A stretch of 64,000 bases of DNA, taken from assembly GCA_016617855.1 (NCBI GenBank), contig JAECUM010016870.1:42953-106952 (forward strand), given 5' to 3'. A model generated the notes under the pieces. It did not search any database and was not told the origin of the DNA. It worked only from the letters and a program-made list of their open reading frames with translations. The DNA comes from Megalonaias nervosa (lineage: Eukaryota; Mollusca; Bivalvia; Unionida; Unionidae). Shown here in pieces: positions 1 through 11,093 of this stretch (the stretch's first letter is position 1; the number at the start of each line of letters is the position of its first letter). The position numbers were made by a program, and so were the translations under genes.

Positions 1-106
1 GACCAAGTCTGCAATTATAAGTACATTTGTTGAGCTGCTTGCAAAGAATACAGCAGCAATGGTGCTTAATAAAGTCTGCATAAAAGCAGTAGGTCTATGG
101 TAAATG

Positions 107-336
107 TTGTTGTAGGTTTAATGCCATTTTTCAGCACACAATAGGCTATTCATGGAGGAAGAACCTGGGAAAAAATCCCAGGAAGAACATCTGACCATAA
201 GAAGCTATTGGCAAGCTTTCTCACATACCCACATAAAAATCTGGCAGAGCTCGAGACTCAAACCCATGTGGACAGAGGTGAGATGTCAGTGATCTTTAAC
301 AGTGAGCACTTTTGACCACTCTGCCACCTGGGACCC
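107..336 (-). mobile_element. tRNA-headed SINE (Nin-DC-like), diverged
   Basis: Minus-strand SINE. The 5' head lies near 300-336, where a degenerate A box precedes a B box near 255-275. A central domain follows (near 150-230) and the 3' end is a short (AAC)n-type tail at 107-112. It aligns by eye with the cleaner copies at 37461-37715 and 46174-46435. Assignment to the Nin-DC group rests on the conserved end, where a GCGTTAAAC-like motif precedes the tail, and is an inference. This copy directly abuts the RUDI-like SINE at 342-685, and the pair shares one flanking duplication. Confidence 0.75.
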
Positions 337-340
337 TTAT

Positions 341-341
<1 letters not shown>

Positions 342-381
<40 letters not shown>

Positions 382-685
382 TTGAGATTTTTAACATAGT
401 TTTAACAATTTTTCAGTCATATTGCTACAATGTCTGCAGTGTGGCAGTTTAAAGTGATGTCTAGCACTCAGGGCATCATGCCACAGACATTTAGCATGAT
501 GTCCCACCCAGTCACATTATACTGACGCCAGTCTGACCAGTCCTAACACTAACCTCTTAATGCTGAGTGCCAAGCGAGGCAGCTGCCTGTACCATTTTTA
601 CAAGTCTTTGGTATGACTCGGCCAGGGTTCAAACCCACACCTCCCACATCCATGGCGGATGCTCTAACCACTAGGCCACTGGAAC
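342..685 (-). mobile_element. RUDI/V-SINE-like element with intact tRNA head
   Basis: Minus-strand SINE. Its tRNA-derived head is visible: the A box complement lies at 660-679 (GTGGCCTAGTGGTTAGAGCA on the minus strand) and the B box at about 624-634 (GGGTTTGAACC). A conserved central domain includes AATGTGACTGGGTGGGACAT, followed by GACTGAAAAATTGTT, and the 3' tail is (CA)n at 342-379. This architecture matches the molluscan RUDI family of V-SINEs. Other copies in the window lack the head. The 15 bp sequence GGTCTATGGTAAATG occurs at 92-106 and 686-700, bracketing this SINE together with its neighbour. Confidence 0.85.
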
Positions 686-810
686 GGTCTATGGTAAATG
701 GAAACAAGTGTTCTTGGGAAAATATGTCACATATACATGTATACATGTATTTGGTGTGGAAGTGTTACACAGTGGCTGGACTTGAGGAATATATTTGGTT
801 GGTTCTGTGT

Positions 811-1006
811 GGTTTAATGACATTTTTCAGCACATGATACACTTTACATGGCAGCTAGTGGAAGAACCCAGAAAGAACCACTAACCCACAGGAAGCTATT
901 GGCAAGCTTTCTCACATATCAACATTGGTCAAGCTGAGACTCAAACCTGCACAGGTGGTGAAGTGAATGAACAGTGTCCATTCAGCCACCTAGGGCCCCC
1001 ACTACA
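811..1006 (-). mobile_element. SINE, Nin-DC-like family, degenerate
   Basis: Diverged minus-strand copy of the family at 107-336. The motif GACATTTTTCAGCAC at the left end and the CCACCTAGGGCCCCCAC head complement at the right end are recognisable. The interior has small deletions and the tRNA boxes are degraded. No convincing target-site duplication is visible. Confidence 0.65.
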
Positions 1007-1219
1007 GGATGTATCTAGGATATAAACATTTTTATATAATAAGCAAAACATTGTAATGTGACTGGAAGAATTAAAACAAAGCTCAATGTTTCTCATATTC
1101 TTTATTTTATTAATTGAATACTGCATGGAATGATGTTACACATTGCTTCAATGGCTTTTTCTTTCTTCTTTCAAATTCCCACTAATAATTTTCATTTTCT
1201 TTTGATTTGTTAAGAACAG

Positions 1220-1221
<2 letters not shown>

Positions 1222-1279
<58 letters not shown>

Positions 1280-1280
1280 A
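1222..1280. repeat. (CT)n microsatellite
   Basis: Nearly pure CT dinucleotide run of about 45 bases followed by a short imperfect extension. Confidence 0.95.
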
Positions 1281-2532
1281 GCTGTGGTTATTAAAATCAC
1301 TGTATTATATGAAGTACTATACCTAAATATTCTCTTTCATTCATCTGTCACAATACATGAATGTTTATGCATTTAGTGGCCATGTCTTTTAATAATAAAA
1401 GGCATTGTGAACAGCTTAAACTCCACATTGTCTGTTGTTACTCAGCTCACAGGCTAGTTACTATCATGCAGTGTAGTGGACATCTAATATTACATAACTA
1501 TATTGCTGCAACTTTCCTATAGGGGCAATAAAACAATCTATATAGCCACAATGTTGACATCCATGATGACCAGAATCCAGTAATGAGAGACAGCACCATG
1601 GATTAATTAATTTCCAGCATGGAAAAGCAGAATTTTCAAAATTTGATACACTTGTAGTTATCATTCAGTGCCTTCATCAACTTCACATCAAAATGCTTCT
1701 GTGTCACAAGGATGAATGTCAAATATTTTCCACTGTCTGGATATGTGTTCAGCACAATACCACCTTATCTCTATCATCAGTCTATTGAAGGGATACTACT
1801 CTCTAATAAACATGAGATTTAAAATCACTATCAGAGTAAATTTTGGACTGGACCAATAAGTTGTTCTCCATCACTTTTAATAATTTCTGGCATTTCTGGC
1901 TGTATTGGAGAATGGACAATGCAAGAAGCAGTTCAGTTGGATATGATCTGCATTCATACATTAGCAGCTCACACAGGAGATCAATTAACAGCTGATGGAT
2001 TGACAGGTCATCATTTTCTGCGAGAAATTGCTAATAAAGATTGAATGTTTGGAAAAATTTGATACAATGGATTGATACAAGAGGGATTTGACTGTTAAGC
2101 TGTCTGTGTATAAAGGTTAGTTCACATTATTCAATTGTTACAAGCAACCAGATATTGCAAATTGTGATTAAGCAGACTAACCAACATCAAATTTGCCATG
2201 TACAGTTTTTCTCGGCCATGACCAGTAACATCACAAAAAAAGAACAATGATGGAGAGATGATATATCCCCCAACCCCACCCTTCTACTTATGTAAATACT
2301 GACCTACTGAAAGTAACCTGTGGCCCAGCATTCTCAATTTTAATTCTACCTATGCTAATTGTACTATATAGTCCAGTACTAAATTCTACATATACAACCA
2401 AAGCTGTAAATCGCTACCACCCATGGGAAATGACAAAACTGGCCTTTGTACACAGGTAACCTCTGTACTCAGGTTCACATTTCAAAATTGGTTTTTGAAC
2501 AAATAACATGCAATGAATATAATTTTTACTGC

Positions 2533-2563
<31 letters not shown>

Positions 2564-3808
2564 GGTGGTGTTGTTATCAAGATTGCTTTATGTTCACTTT
2601 GGAAAAAATCACAAAATATATGCATATATTGTTTTCTGCCAAATTTATTTTCTACACAAGATTACTGTATCTGCTCACTTTAATTCATCCCATAAATTAA
2701 ATCATCACTGATTTAAAATAATCACTGATTTTAATTTGTTTTATACACCATGAGAAAACATTAATTTAATGTAACTACAGATTGACAGCTTATATACAAC
2801 TAAAAAGAGGATTGACTCAATGGTCTGCCAACTTGTATACATTAGGCTTGAAAACAGCTGATCATAATTCATAAACAATACCTGGATTCGCATGTAACTT
2901 TCTTAAATCAAAAGACAGTCAGCTTATTGAGGCCTCTGAAGAGTAGGAAATCAAAATAAGAAGTATATGGCATTTTTTGTGACCCATGAACCAAAACTTT
3001 ACAAACCTAAATTTACAGACATGTTTTAAATATTGAATGACCCTGACCTTAATGAAAAGGGATGTAATTGCATCTCTTGTCAAAGATGAACTTTTTTTTA
3101 TTAGAAATAGCTCTAACTCACAAGCAAATAGATGAAGATATTCCAGTAAACCAGTCACAATGACACAAAGGAATCTTCCATTTCTCCTGCTACAATAACA
3201 CAGCTACTTTTCCCAACCATCCAGCAGATGAACTGCTGACTTGCTTAATATATCTTATTTGGGTAATTTATATTTTTATTTTGTTAATCCATGAAAGGAT
3301 TTTGATTTTTGGGGGGGATTGCCCGTCATCTCATTATATCATCTAATACTACTATGTATGATGGGTCATTTTTCCCAATTTCTATTGTTCTTACATAAAG
3401 GTCATTACAATTCACCCACTTACACTTTACCACTCTAAAAACTGGGGGCAAAGGGGTATATATTACATCACAGTTTTCTAATATGCCCTTAACATGATAA
3501 TTTTACTCATATTGATAACACTTTCTTTTTTTCCCTGGAAGAGTTACAGTTTGAAATCTTCCTTGATTCAATATCAAACTGTGTCAGACTTGAAATCCAT
3601 TGAATACATAACAATGGACTTGAATGAAATTACTCTTCCAGCAGAAACAAGGGCTGGAAAATTTAAATATATTGAAAATAATTTTGAGAGATGAACCATT
3701 TCTGCAATAATTTAATGGAAAATAAATTAAATTTTAAATTGAATTCATTCCACTGATTTATACCTACTTATACTAGCATCCATCTTTATGGAGAAAAATT
3801 CCATTATA
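1281..3808. other. AT-rich DNA, no gene recognised
   Basis: No reading frame here resembles a known protein and no splice-flanked exon stands out. It includes a trinucleotide tract at about 2530-2572 (TGT then TGG repeats). A short open stretch near 1900-2040 reads as plausible protein on the plus strand but matches nothing I know. Confidence 0.6.
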
Positions 3809-4023
3809 CCATATATACTCGCTTATAAGTTGAGTCAAACTGCAAACAACAAAGGTCGTGATCTGCCATCATGGCATAATGCACCTGCAAATTAGGGTAT
3901 ATGCTGTACTTCTGATTATTCCTAACAAACTGTACAGACCATGATCTGCAGTGCATTATGCAATGGCAGATCTGGATCTGTGCAGTTTGCAGTTGGACTC
4001 ATCTTATAAGCAAGTACATAAGG
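3809..4023. mobile_element. Palindromic MITE with about 40 bp TIRs, TA duplication
   Basis: The left end (CCATATATACTCGCTTATAA) is mirrored by the right end, whose reverse complement reads CCTTATGTACTTGCTTATAA. Complementarity continues inward past AACTGCAAAC. TA dinucleotides flank both ends (3807-3808, 4024-4025), which fits a TA target-site duplication of the Tc1/mariner type. Related copies lie at 34614-34819, 53585-53781 and 60940-61145. It is too short to encode a transposase. Confidence 0.8.
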
Positions 4024-4025
4024 TA

Positions 4026-6000
4026 AAAATGGTTTTTTACATAGATACAACTGTGGCAAGAATGTTACAGTATACTTCCTTTCCATGTGGAGATCAACAA
4101 AATAGTATGTGCTTTGCATGATGTCAGGTTACTGTAACTGGGTGGATAACATATGGATGTTGTGAAATAAACATGCAGACAATATCAGCTATCTTTCCTA
4201 TTTTTTGCCAAGACTTCATATGAATCCAGGATGTAATGTTCTGACACCAAACCAATTTACAAAATTCAGAAAACTGTGTCATAAATTCTACTGATGCAGT
4301 CTTTAAATAAATGATATCATAAATTAGTTCAACACATGTACTTTCCTTGCATGATCAAATGCATGCAGAAACTTGTGAGATTGGCATAACATTTATCTGA
4401 TTTTGGAATGCAATGTCGAATGTTATGTTGAAACATGGTTTATGAATTATTTTGATAATTTATTAAATATTTATACTGAGGATCTCTGCATTATTTCAAA
4501 TATGTATAGTTAAGTTTTTTCAGTAAAACTGAACACCAATTATTGTTCTCCTAATGAACTGATGAACATTGCATCAGCATTTAATCATGACACCTCACTG
4601 ACATAAAAAACTTGTGAAAATTTCAGTGTTCAAATTTATTTTACTACTAATTAAATAACAAATTTTATCTCTCTATTGTTGACTGCAAGTAAAATAAGCA
4701 CCATCTTTAAGTTTTGTTGACCATTTCAGGAAACAGATACATTTTTTTTTTACAGATGTAGCACTTATTTTATGACACTGAATTCAATATGATATTACCC
4801 TCTGGTCCAAGTGTTATTCAATAAATGAGCCAAACTTCACCACTACAACTGTCTGAGACCAGCAGCAACTATCTTGGCAGGAGTATAACCTAACATGAAT
4901 CAGTTGCTAGGACATCATTCATACAAGTCTCTATGACACTTGCAAGCTGAGTCATCATAAATGAAAAATATATTCCACAAATCTTACCTAAATTCTGTTA
5001 AAATTCCTCTTGTAACAGCTTTGCATTCACACAGTCCTCCCAATATCTGTTACAGGTTTTGTTTGGTCATACACTCAGTTCATGGACTAGCTCTGATCAG
5101 TATGTAGGCATCACAGAAAGATCAATATGCAATGGACACCATGTCTGAATATAGAATATTCTATTAATCAATTGTAATCACTGAACTCCACTGGGAATGG
5201 AAGAGTCCATTCTAATAAAAGGTGATGAGTGGTACAAATAAATCTTTTTATTGAATTCCAAAGCTTACAAATACTGACATCGCAGCAGAGATCTGACTGG
5301 TCTGCATCCAAGGCTCACTTATGGAACTCTGCAGTAGGTATACAGAGTCTATCTTTTTCACCAAATAAGAAACTTTACTTTAGTTCTTGGGTCAAAAATC
5401 ACTTGCATGCAAATCAATCAAAAAAAGAAAGATAAATTATGATACATGCCTTATAAATGTAGTCTTTTAAAGATACAATATAACCACTTGAAATTCTGAC
5501 ATACTGGATTTGTCTGTTTACAGCAAATTACATACACAATACACCACGCCATATATCACAAAACTGTAATAAGCATGAAACTGAATTTAACAGATGCAAT
5601 AAATTAAATGCTTGATAGTTTGTAATTTACTCAGATTTTAAGATTATATGTAAAATATGTTAATAATAGAAAAATAATCAGCTCCATTGATCTGTTATTC
5701 AATTAATCTGTGTAATAAATATCTGAAATAATTAATTTGCCAAAATACAAGGACACCAAATTGCACACATAAACACAACACACTGTTAATCTTAGAAAGC
5801 ATTCAGAACTAATTTTTTGAGATATGCTGCATGTATGAATGAAGATCATACCATATGTGTGTGCATGAGCGTGTATGAAGTTGCACTTATTTACAATCTG
5901 GTCTCTTAAATCCAACACAAGCCATCAAAACTGCTACACGCCTTTAAATAAACTATTTCCATTAACTGCATCACATTTACATGACAATGTAAGTCAATAT
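4026..6000. other. AT-rich DNA, no gene recognised
   Basis: No protein similarity or RNA gene is recognised. Reading frames are short and of low-complexity composition. Confidence 0.6.
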
Positions 6001-6132
<132 letters not shown>

Positions 6133-6284
6133 TTAATGGCATATCCACATAATAATGGCTATATGGTGCTATTAAAAGTTCTAAAACTAGATAAATATAA
6201 AGAATTGCAAAAATATTTAGAAAGGTAAGCTCTTCCATTAAAACATAAATATCAACTACAACAAGGTAAAAGACACATGGTCAC

Positions 6285-6487
6285 AATTCTGTATAAAGGT
6301 TATGAAACAAACACTCAAGTTAAAGATGTTAAAATTCTGTACAAGGTATATGAAACAAAGATAATGGTAAAGGTGTTAAAATTCTGTATATGAACAAAGA
6401 TAACGGTAAAGGTGTTAAAATTTTGTACAAGGTATATGAAACAAAAAATAAAAATAAAGCTCTTGAAATTCTGTAAAAGGTTATATA
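6285..6487. repeat. Minisatellite, about four 40-48 bp units
   Basis: Units begin with ATTCTGTACAAGGTATATGA and end in AAGGTGTTAAA. The four copies are imperfect and one is shortened by an internal deletion. Confidence 0.8.
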
Positions 6488-7363
6488 TTTAATTTGTTTT
6501 TGTTTTTTTCCATGTGTCATATTTATAACTGTATTTTGGACCTGACCTTGTCAAAAATCAAGTTCATTCCCTACCTGACCAATAACTTCCTTTTTAGTAA
6601 ACAAATAATACATAGCTAATATTTTTATAAGAGTGTGGGTTAAATATTAGGATCATTATCTTGGTCTGAGTCAAGGGCATTATGTTTGCCATGTTCTTTA
6701 TTACAATTTTAGTAACAGATTTAAACTTGTAAACAATCCAGAATGAAAACTCCACTAAATAGACATAGTATTTTCAGAAAATGCTAATTATGACCTAGGT
6801 CAGGTAAAGAAGTTTATAATCTTGTTAACTTGCTTTAACATCTTTATGCAGAAAACATTTGCATTCTTGTGTTCATGCATTGATTTGGGTGAAATTATTT
6901 ATCAAAATTACTATTCACTTTAAATACAAAGTGCTCATCTATAATATTCTTGATTTATAATATTCTTGGACAGAAACATGAACTTTGAATTGTAGGGAAT
7001 TCAGACAAGGACATCTTGGATTATATTACTATGATTCATTGAAATACTGTTCACACATCTGCACATCACAGGCTGCTAAAGCATATCAATAAATTCAGTG
7101 TTGGATCCTATTTCAAACACCACTTGAATTTTATAAGAACTTTATTCATTAGAATTGGCGATAAAACTTTTTGGACTATTTTAGGATTTTAATTTCTTTT
7201 AAAATTTTCACATTGTATTCCTGGGAAAAAATTATTTCTTGAATTTTACAAACTTTGTTGGATATCGCTCTTTTCTGTTACTTAGTTTAAGACCATAGAT
7301 TTGTAATAGTATTTGAAACAAACAAATAAAGGTAAAAACTACATGTAAAAAATATAAGGCTAA

Positions 7364-7495
7364 AATTAAGTCAGACCAATATGACAGATTACTATATTTA
7401 CTATCATCTCATGTGTACAGTACTTTTAAAATTAAGTCAGACCAATACAGCTATGTACCATATTTACTTTCATATATGTGTACAGTACTTTCAAA
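7364..7495. repeat. Tandem duplication of about 65 bp
   Basis: Two adjacent imperfect copies begin AAATTAAGTCAGACCAATA and end TGTGTACAGTACTTT. Confidence 0.8.
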
Positions 7496-7859
7496 TGTTA
7501 ACCATGCACTGTATTAACAAAATATTTTTAGTAAGAAGCTTGGGCTCAAGCTCAAAACCTCCAAATCAAACATAATTCATCTTAGAATGTCACTGAAGTT
7601 TGGCAGACTAGTAGAGAAAAGCATGTCAAAGAACAATCTGAAATTTATTTTGATTCAAGCTTTATTCTAATTTTCTCTTATTTTTATTTATTTATTTTGA
7701 AAAAGCATAAATAACAACATTTCAGAATGTAAAAGGTGATATTTATTATAACATTTTGCATGACCTCAGAAAAATTCAGTTTTGGGCAAAATTCAAGTTT
7801 TTGTGACAAATTAAAATAATTGGACAAATTCAACTTTTTCCAACATTCATATTTTTAAG

Positions 7860-8930
7860 GCAACCCATCAAATTTAGGATATTTCAAAGTTGTAAAAGTT
7901 ATGATATTAAACTTGTACAAAATCTTGATGATATATGCCCATACTTCAATTTTGATCAAAATCTAATCAGAAAGTGGGTGTCCAGAGTGGCTACAAGCTC
8001 AGCCAACCAAGACTTATAAAAATGGTACTAGCAGCTGCCTCGCTAGGTGCTCAGCATTAAGAGGTTAGTGTTAGGATTGGTCGGCCTGGTGTCAGGATAA
8101 TGTGACTGGATGGGACATGATGCTACATGTCTGCTGCATGATGCCCCAATGCTAGATATCACTATAAACTGCCACAATGCAGACATCATAGTGATATGAC
8201 TGAAAAATTGTTAAAGCTACATTAAAAATCCAAATCACACACACACACACACACATGCACACACACACAGAGCCAACCAGGTTCAAGCTAAATTCAGTAA
8301 CATGAATGGATCTTGCTCTTTATAGGACCCATGAAAGATCTTGATGACACAAGACCATATTTGAAGTCTGATCAAAGCCAGATCTGAAATATGGCTTCAT
8401 GAGTGGCATTATACAAGCTCAGCCATATAAATACAAGATTACCATATTGGTACATGTGGATATCTCTCAATGTCAAACTCATCCAAGTTCTTAATGATAT
8501 CAGTATAGATTCATGTTTGATCAAAATCAGAAGAGAAATGCAACCACCAGAATAGTAACAAGCTCAGCCAATCAGATGTGAGACTACATCTTTGGGATAA
8601 GTTGATCTTGCTCACCATTGAAATTGTTTGAGATTTTAATGATATAAGCATATATTCCAAGCTGTTCAAATTCGGATCAGAAATACAGCCTCCAGAATGG
8701 TAACAAGAATGGCAAATCAGATGCAAGATCACATTATTAATATGCATGGATCTTATTTATTACTAAACTTGTCAGAGATTCTGATGAGAAAGAGCCATAT
8801 TTTCCAAGTTTAAATCAGATCAGAAATATGAATTCCCAAGTTGTAACAAGCAACTACTGACAGATGGACAACACATGAAGGGCATAGGCCATCATGGCTT
8901 ACTGACCAGGTGAGCTAAACTCATAAACCA
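7860..8930. repeat. Diverged tandem repeat, about 150 bp period, interrupted by a SINE
   Basis: Four or five diverged units share the order: GATCTTGCTC, then a GATTTTGATGATAT-like block, then a TTTGATCAAAATCAGATCAG-like block, then CCAGAATGGTAACAAGCTCA, then GCCAATCAGATG. The right end (near 8895-8935) has TGGCTTACTGACCAGGTGAG, a motif common in molluscan dispersed repeats. The RUDI-like SINE at 8010-8270 was inserted between the first and second units. Confidence 0.7.
8010..8270 (+). mobile_element. RUDI/V-SINE-like element, 5' truncated, with 9 bp duplication
   Basis: Plus-strand copy lacking the tRNA head. It starts at the AGACTTATAAAAATGG junction, runs through the conserved V-like domain (GACTGAAAAATTGTTAAAGC) and ends in (CA)n. 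A perfect 9 bp direct repeat AGCCAACCA flanks it at 8001-8009 and 8271-8279, consistent with target-primed retrotransposition of a truncated copy. Confidence 0.9.
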
Positions 8931-9199
8931 CAAAACATTAAAAAGTTACCAAATTTCAAAAACATACAAATTAGAGCATTTGTTGTTTGTTTTTTTCAGG
9001 TTATGATAAGACAACCATGGCTGATCATCCACTGTATATTTTCAGTTTGTACTCGCACACCTATGAGAGACTGGTGTTAGTCAAGTTTAAATCACAGGAG
9101 TTGGCCATTTTATAAATAGAATACAACAAAAATTTGGGACAACACAAAGTAACCATCTCTATAATTTATGGTTAGGTGTTTGTTTATAGCAGGAAGGAC

Positions 9200-9345
9200 A
9201 ACAAGACTGAGAAGACAGATAACTGAATTAAGCAATGAAACAAGACTGAGAAGACAGATAACTGAATTAAGCAATGAAAATGCAAATTGAGGATCAACAG
9301 ACCTCTGAATTAGAGTATGACCTCTGAATTAGAGTATGCAAAAAT
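9200..9345. repeat. Short exact tandem duplications
   Basis: A block of about 40 bp (GACTGAGAAGACAGATAACT and following) is duplicated without visible change at about 9206-9280. A 20 bp block (ACCTCTGAATTAGAGTATG) is duplicated just after it, at about 9300-9340. Confidence 0.85.
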
Positions 9346-9649
9346 AACATGCTCCATCATTGTTGCTGCAGGCTACATTTAGCGATTTCAATAAAGCTCA
9401 TCATTTTAACCGAGTAACGTAAAAAGTACAGCTCATTACAACATACATAAACGTACTTATGCAAGCATGTGCAGTTTTATGCTGCAGGTCACTTTTGGCG
9501 ACTTCCAGTGAAGATTGCATATAGATATAAAATGGAATTAAATAGCTATAAAAAGGCATAGTAAAGTTAATGAGATAATGGCATTGCTTTCTATGAACAC
9601 TTACAGACATAATGAAGCCAAAGTGCCTGAAATTTTGGGCTCATATCAC

Positions 9650-9915
9650 CACCACACAGACAGGGTTCAGACTGCCACCACACAGAGAGGGCTCAGACCA
9701 CCACCACACAGAGAAGACTCAGACTGCCACCACACAGAGGGCTCAGACCCCCACCACACAGAAAAGGCTCAGACCACACCACACAGAGAAGACTCAGACC
9801 CCCACCACACAGAAAAGGCACATACCACAAACACACAGAGAAGGCTCAGACCACCACCACACAGACAGGGCTCAGACCACCACCATACAGAAAGTGCTCA
9901 GACACCTCCAGCACT
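9650..9915. repeat. GC-richer minisatellite, 25-28 bp unit
   Basis: About ten units of the type CACCACACAGAGAAGGCTC then AGACC. Open frames exist in two phases because the unit length is near a multiple of three. They yield His/Thr/Pro-rich peptides with no relatives I know, and I consider them non-coding. Confidence 0.85.
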
Positions 9916-9935
9916 CTCTGTGTAGCCAAAAATGA

Positions 9936-11093
9936 TGATGACCTGCATCGAGCAACCAATGCAGGGAAAATACAATGAATAAAAACACCCAAGAACTAGT
10001 TTTGAACAATGCAAAAAACAAAGAAACTGTGATTCTGTTTTTCTCAGATGTTGCAGAGCTCTGCACATGAAGAAATCCTGAAATGTTAGTATTCAAAGTC
10101 CCTAAATCCCACTGAAAGAATGAAGTGTCGTAAGTTTGTAGAGTGTCTGTTTGATTGAGACTGTTGTAGTGGTCTGTGTACTCACAAGACCTGGGAAAGG
10201 TGGAAAGCAGAACTAGGCTGCAGTAAGAACTGTAAGATGTGCAAAACAACCAAGGTCAGTAATGAATTACAAACTGGAAATTCTTTCACTCAAATGGATG
10301 TATTTCTTGAGGGCATCTGACTGCACCTACCAAGAACCTGAATCTGACAGACAGACCCATAGCAACCTCTGTTTCTGCGCTTATCCTAAAAACTATGACT
10401 TTTGAATAACTGAGGTTTAAAACCACATATCAGGAATAATGTATGCAATGTTTGGTTGAACTCCTGCCTTGTTATGGGCAACCCACAAGAGGTAAGACAG
10501 AGTGGTCCCAAATTATAAACTCACAGATGTAAATAATGTTTCTTTGCATGGACAGGGCAATGGTCTTGTACTTTTTGTGGAAAAAAACTTAAGTGTTAAA
10601 GGGTAACTTTGGAGTGTTTGTAATGTGTAAACTCTACTAATAAACCAGTGTCACTGATCAGAACCTGAGAGAGACAATGTAGGTTTGGGTTTCTGCAACC
10701 AGGTTATCTAACTGCCATATCCTCTACCTGCAGGAATGTATGAAGTGCGAGCAGAAACATTGATTTAAATAGCGCTTTGTTTAAGGGATTGTGTGTGAAA
10801 CTAGACAGGACTATAATGGTAAAATCAATTTTTATTTGGTAATCTGGCATCTATTTGTGGAAAATGTTTATGAAGCATTTGCAGAAGCTTATGGATAAGA
10901 AAGAAATTGGTTGGGTCAGGGATATTGTTCAGTTTGTGCACATAAACAAGAGCCGAGATATAGGTAGATATAATAGATGGTGCATAACGTTTGTCAAATA
11001 GGTAAAAAGTAATAATAATAAAAATTGTGCAAAATTGGTACTTTAAACTGGAAAAGTGCTGTCATGTTTTAAAGCAGTTCAGTGCAATGGAGC
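9936..11093. other. AT-rich DNA, no gene recognised
   Basis: A minus-strand frame over 9872-10249 is open for 125 codons but partly overlaps the minisatellite and resembles no protein I know. No other signal was seen. Confidence 0.5.

Noticed and set aside
614..683. tRNA gene on the minus strand
   Set aside because: It is the tRNA-derived head of the RUDI-like SINE at 342-685.
9578..9935. His/Thr/Pro-rich repeat protein in two frames
   Set aside because: The reading follows a 25-28 bp minisatellite and is open in two phases, as expected for a repeat rather than a gene.
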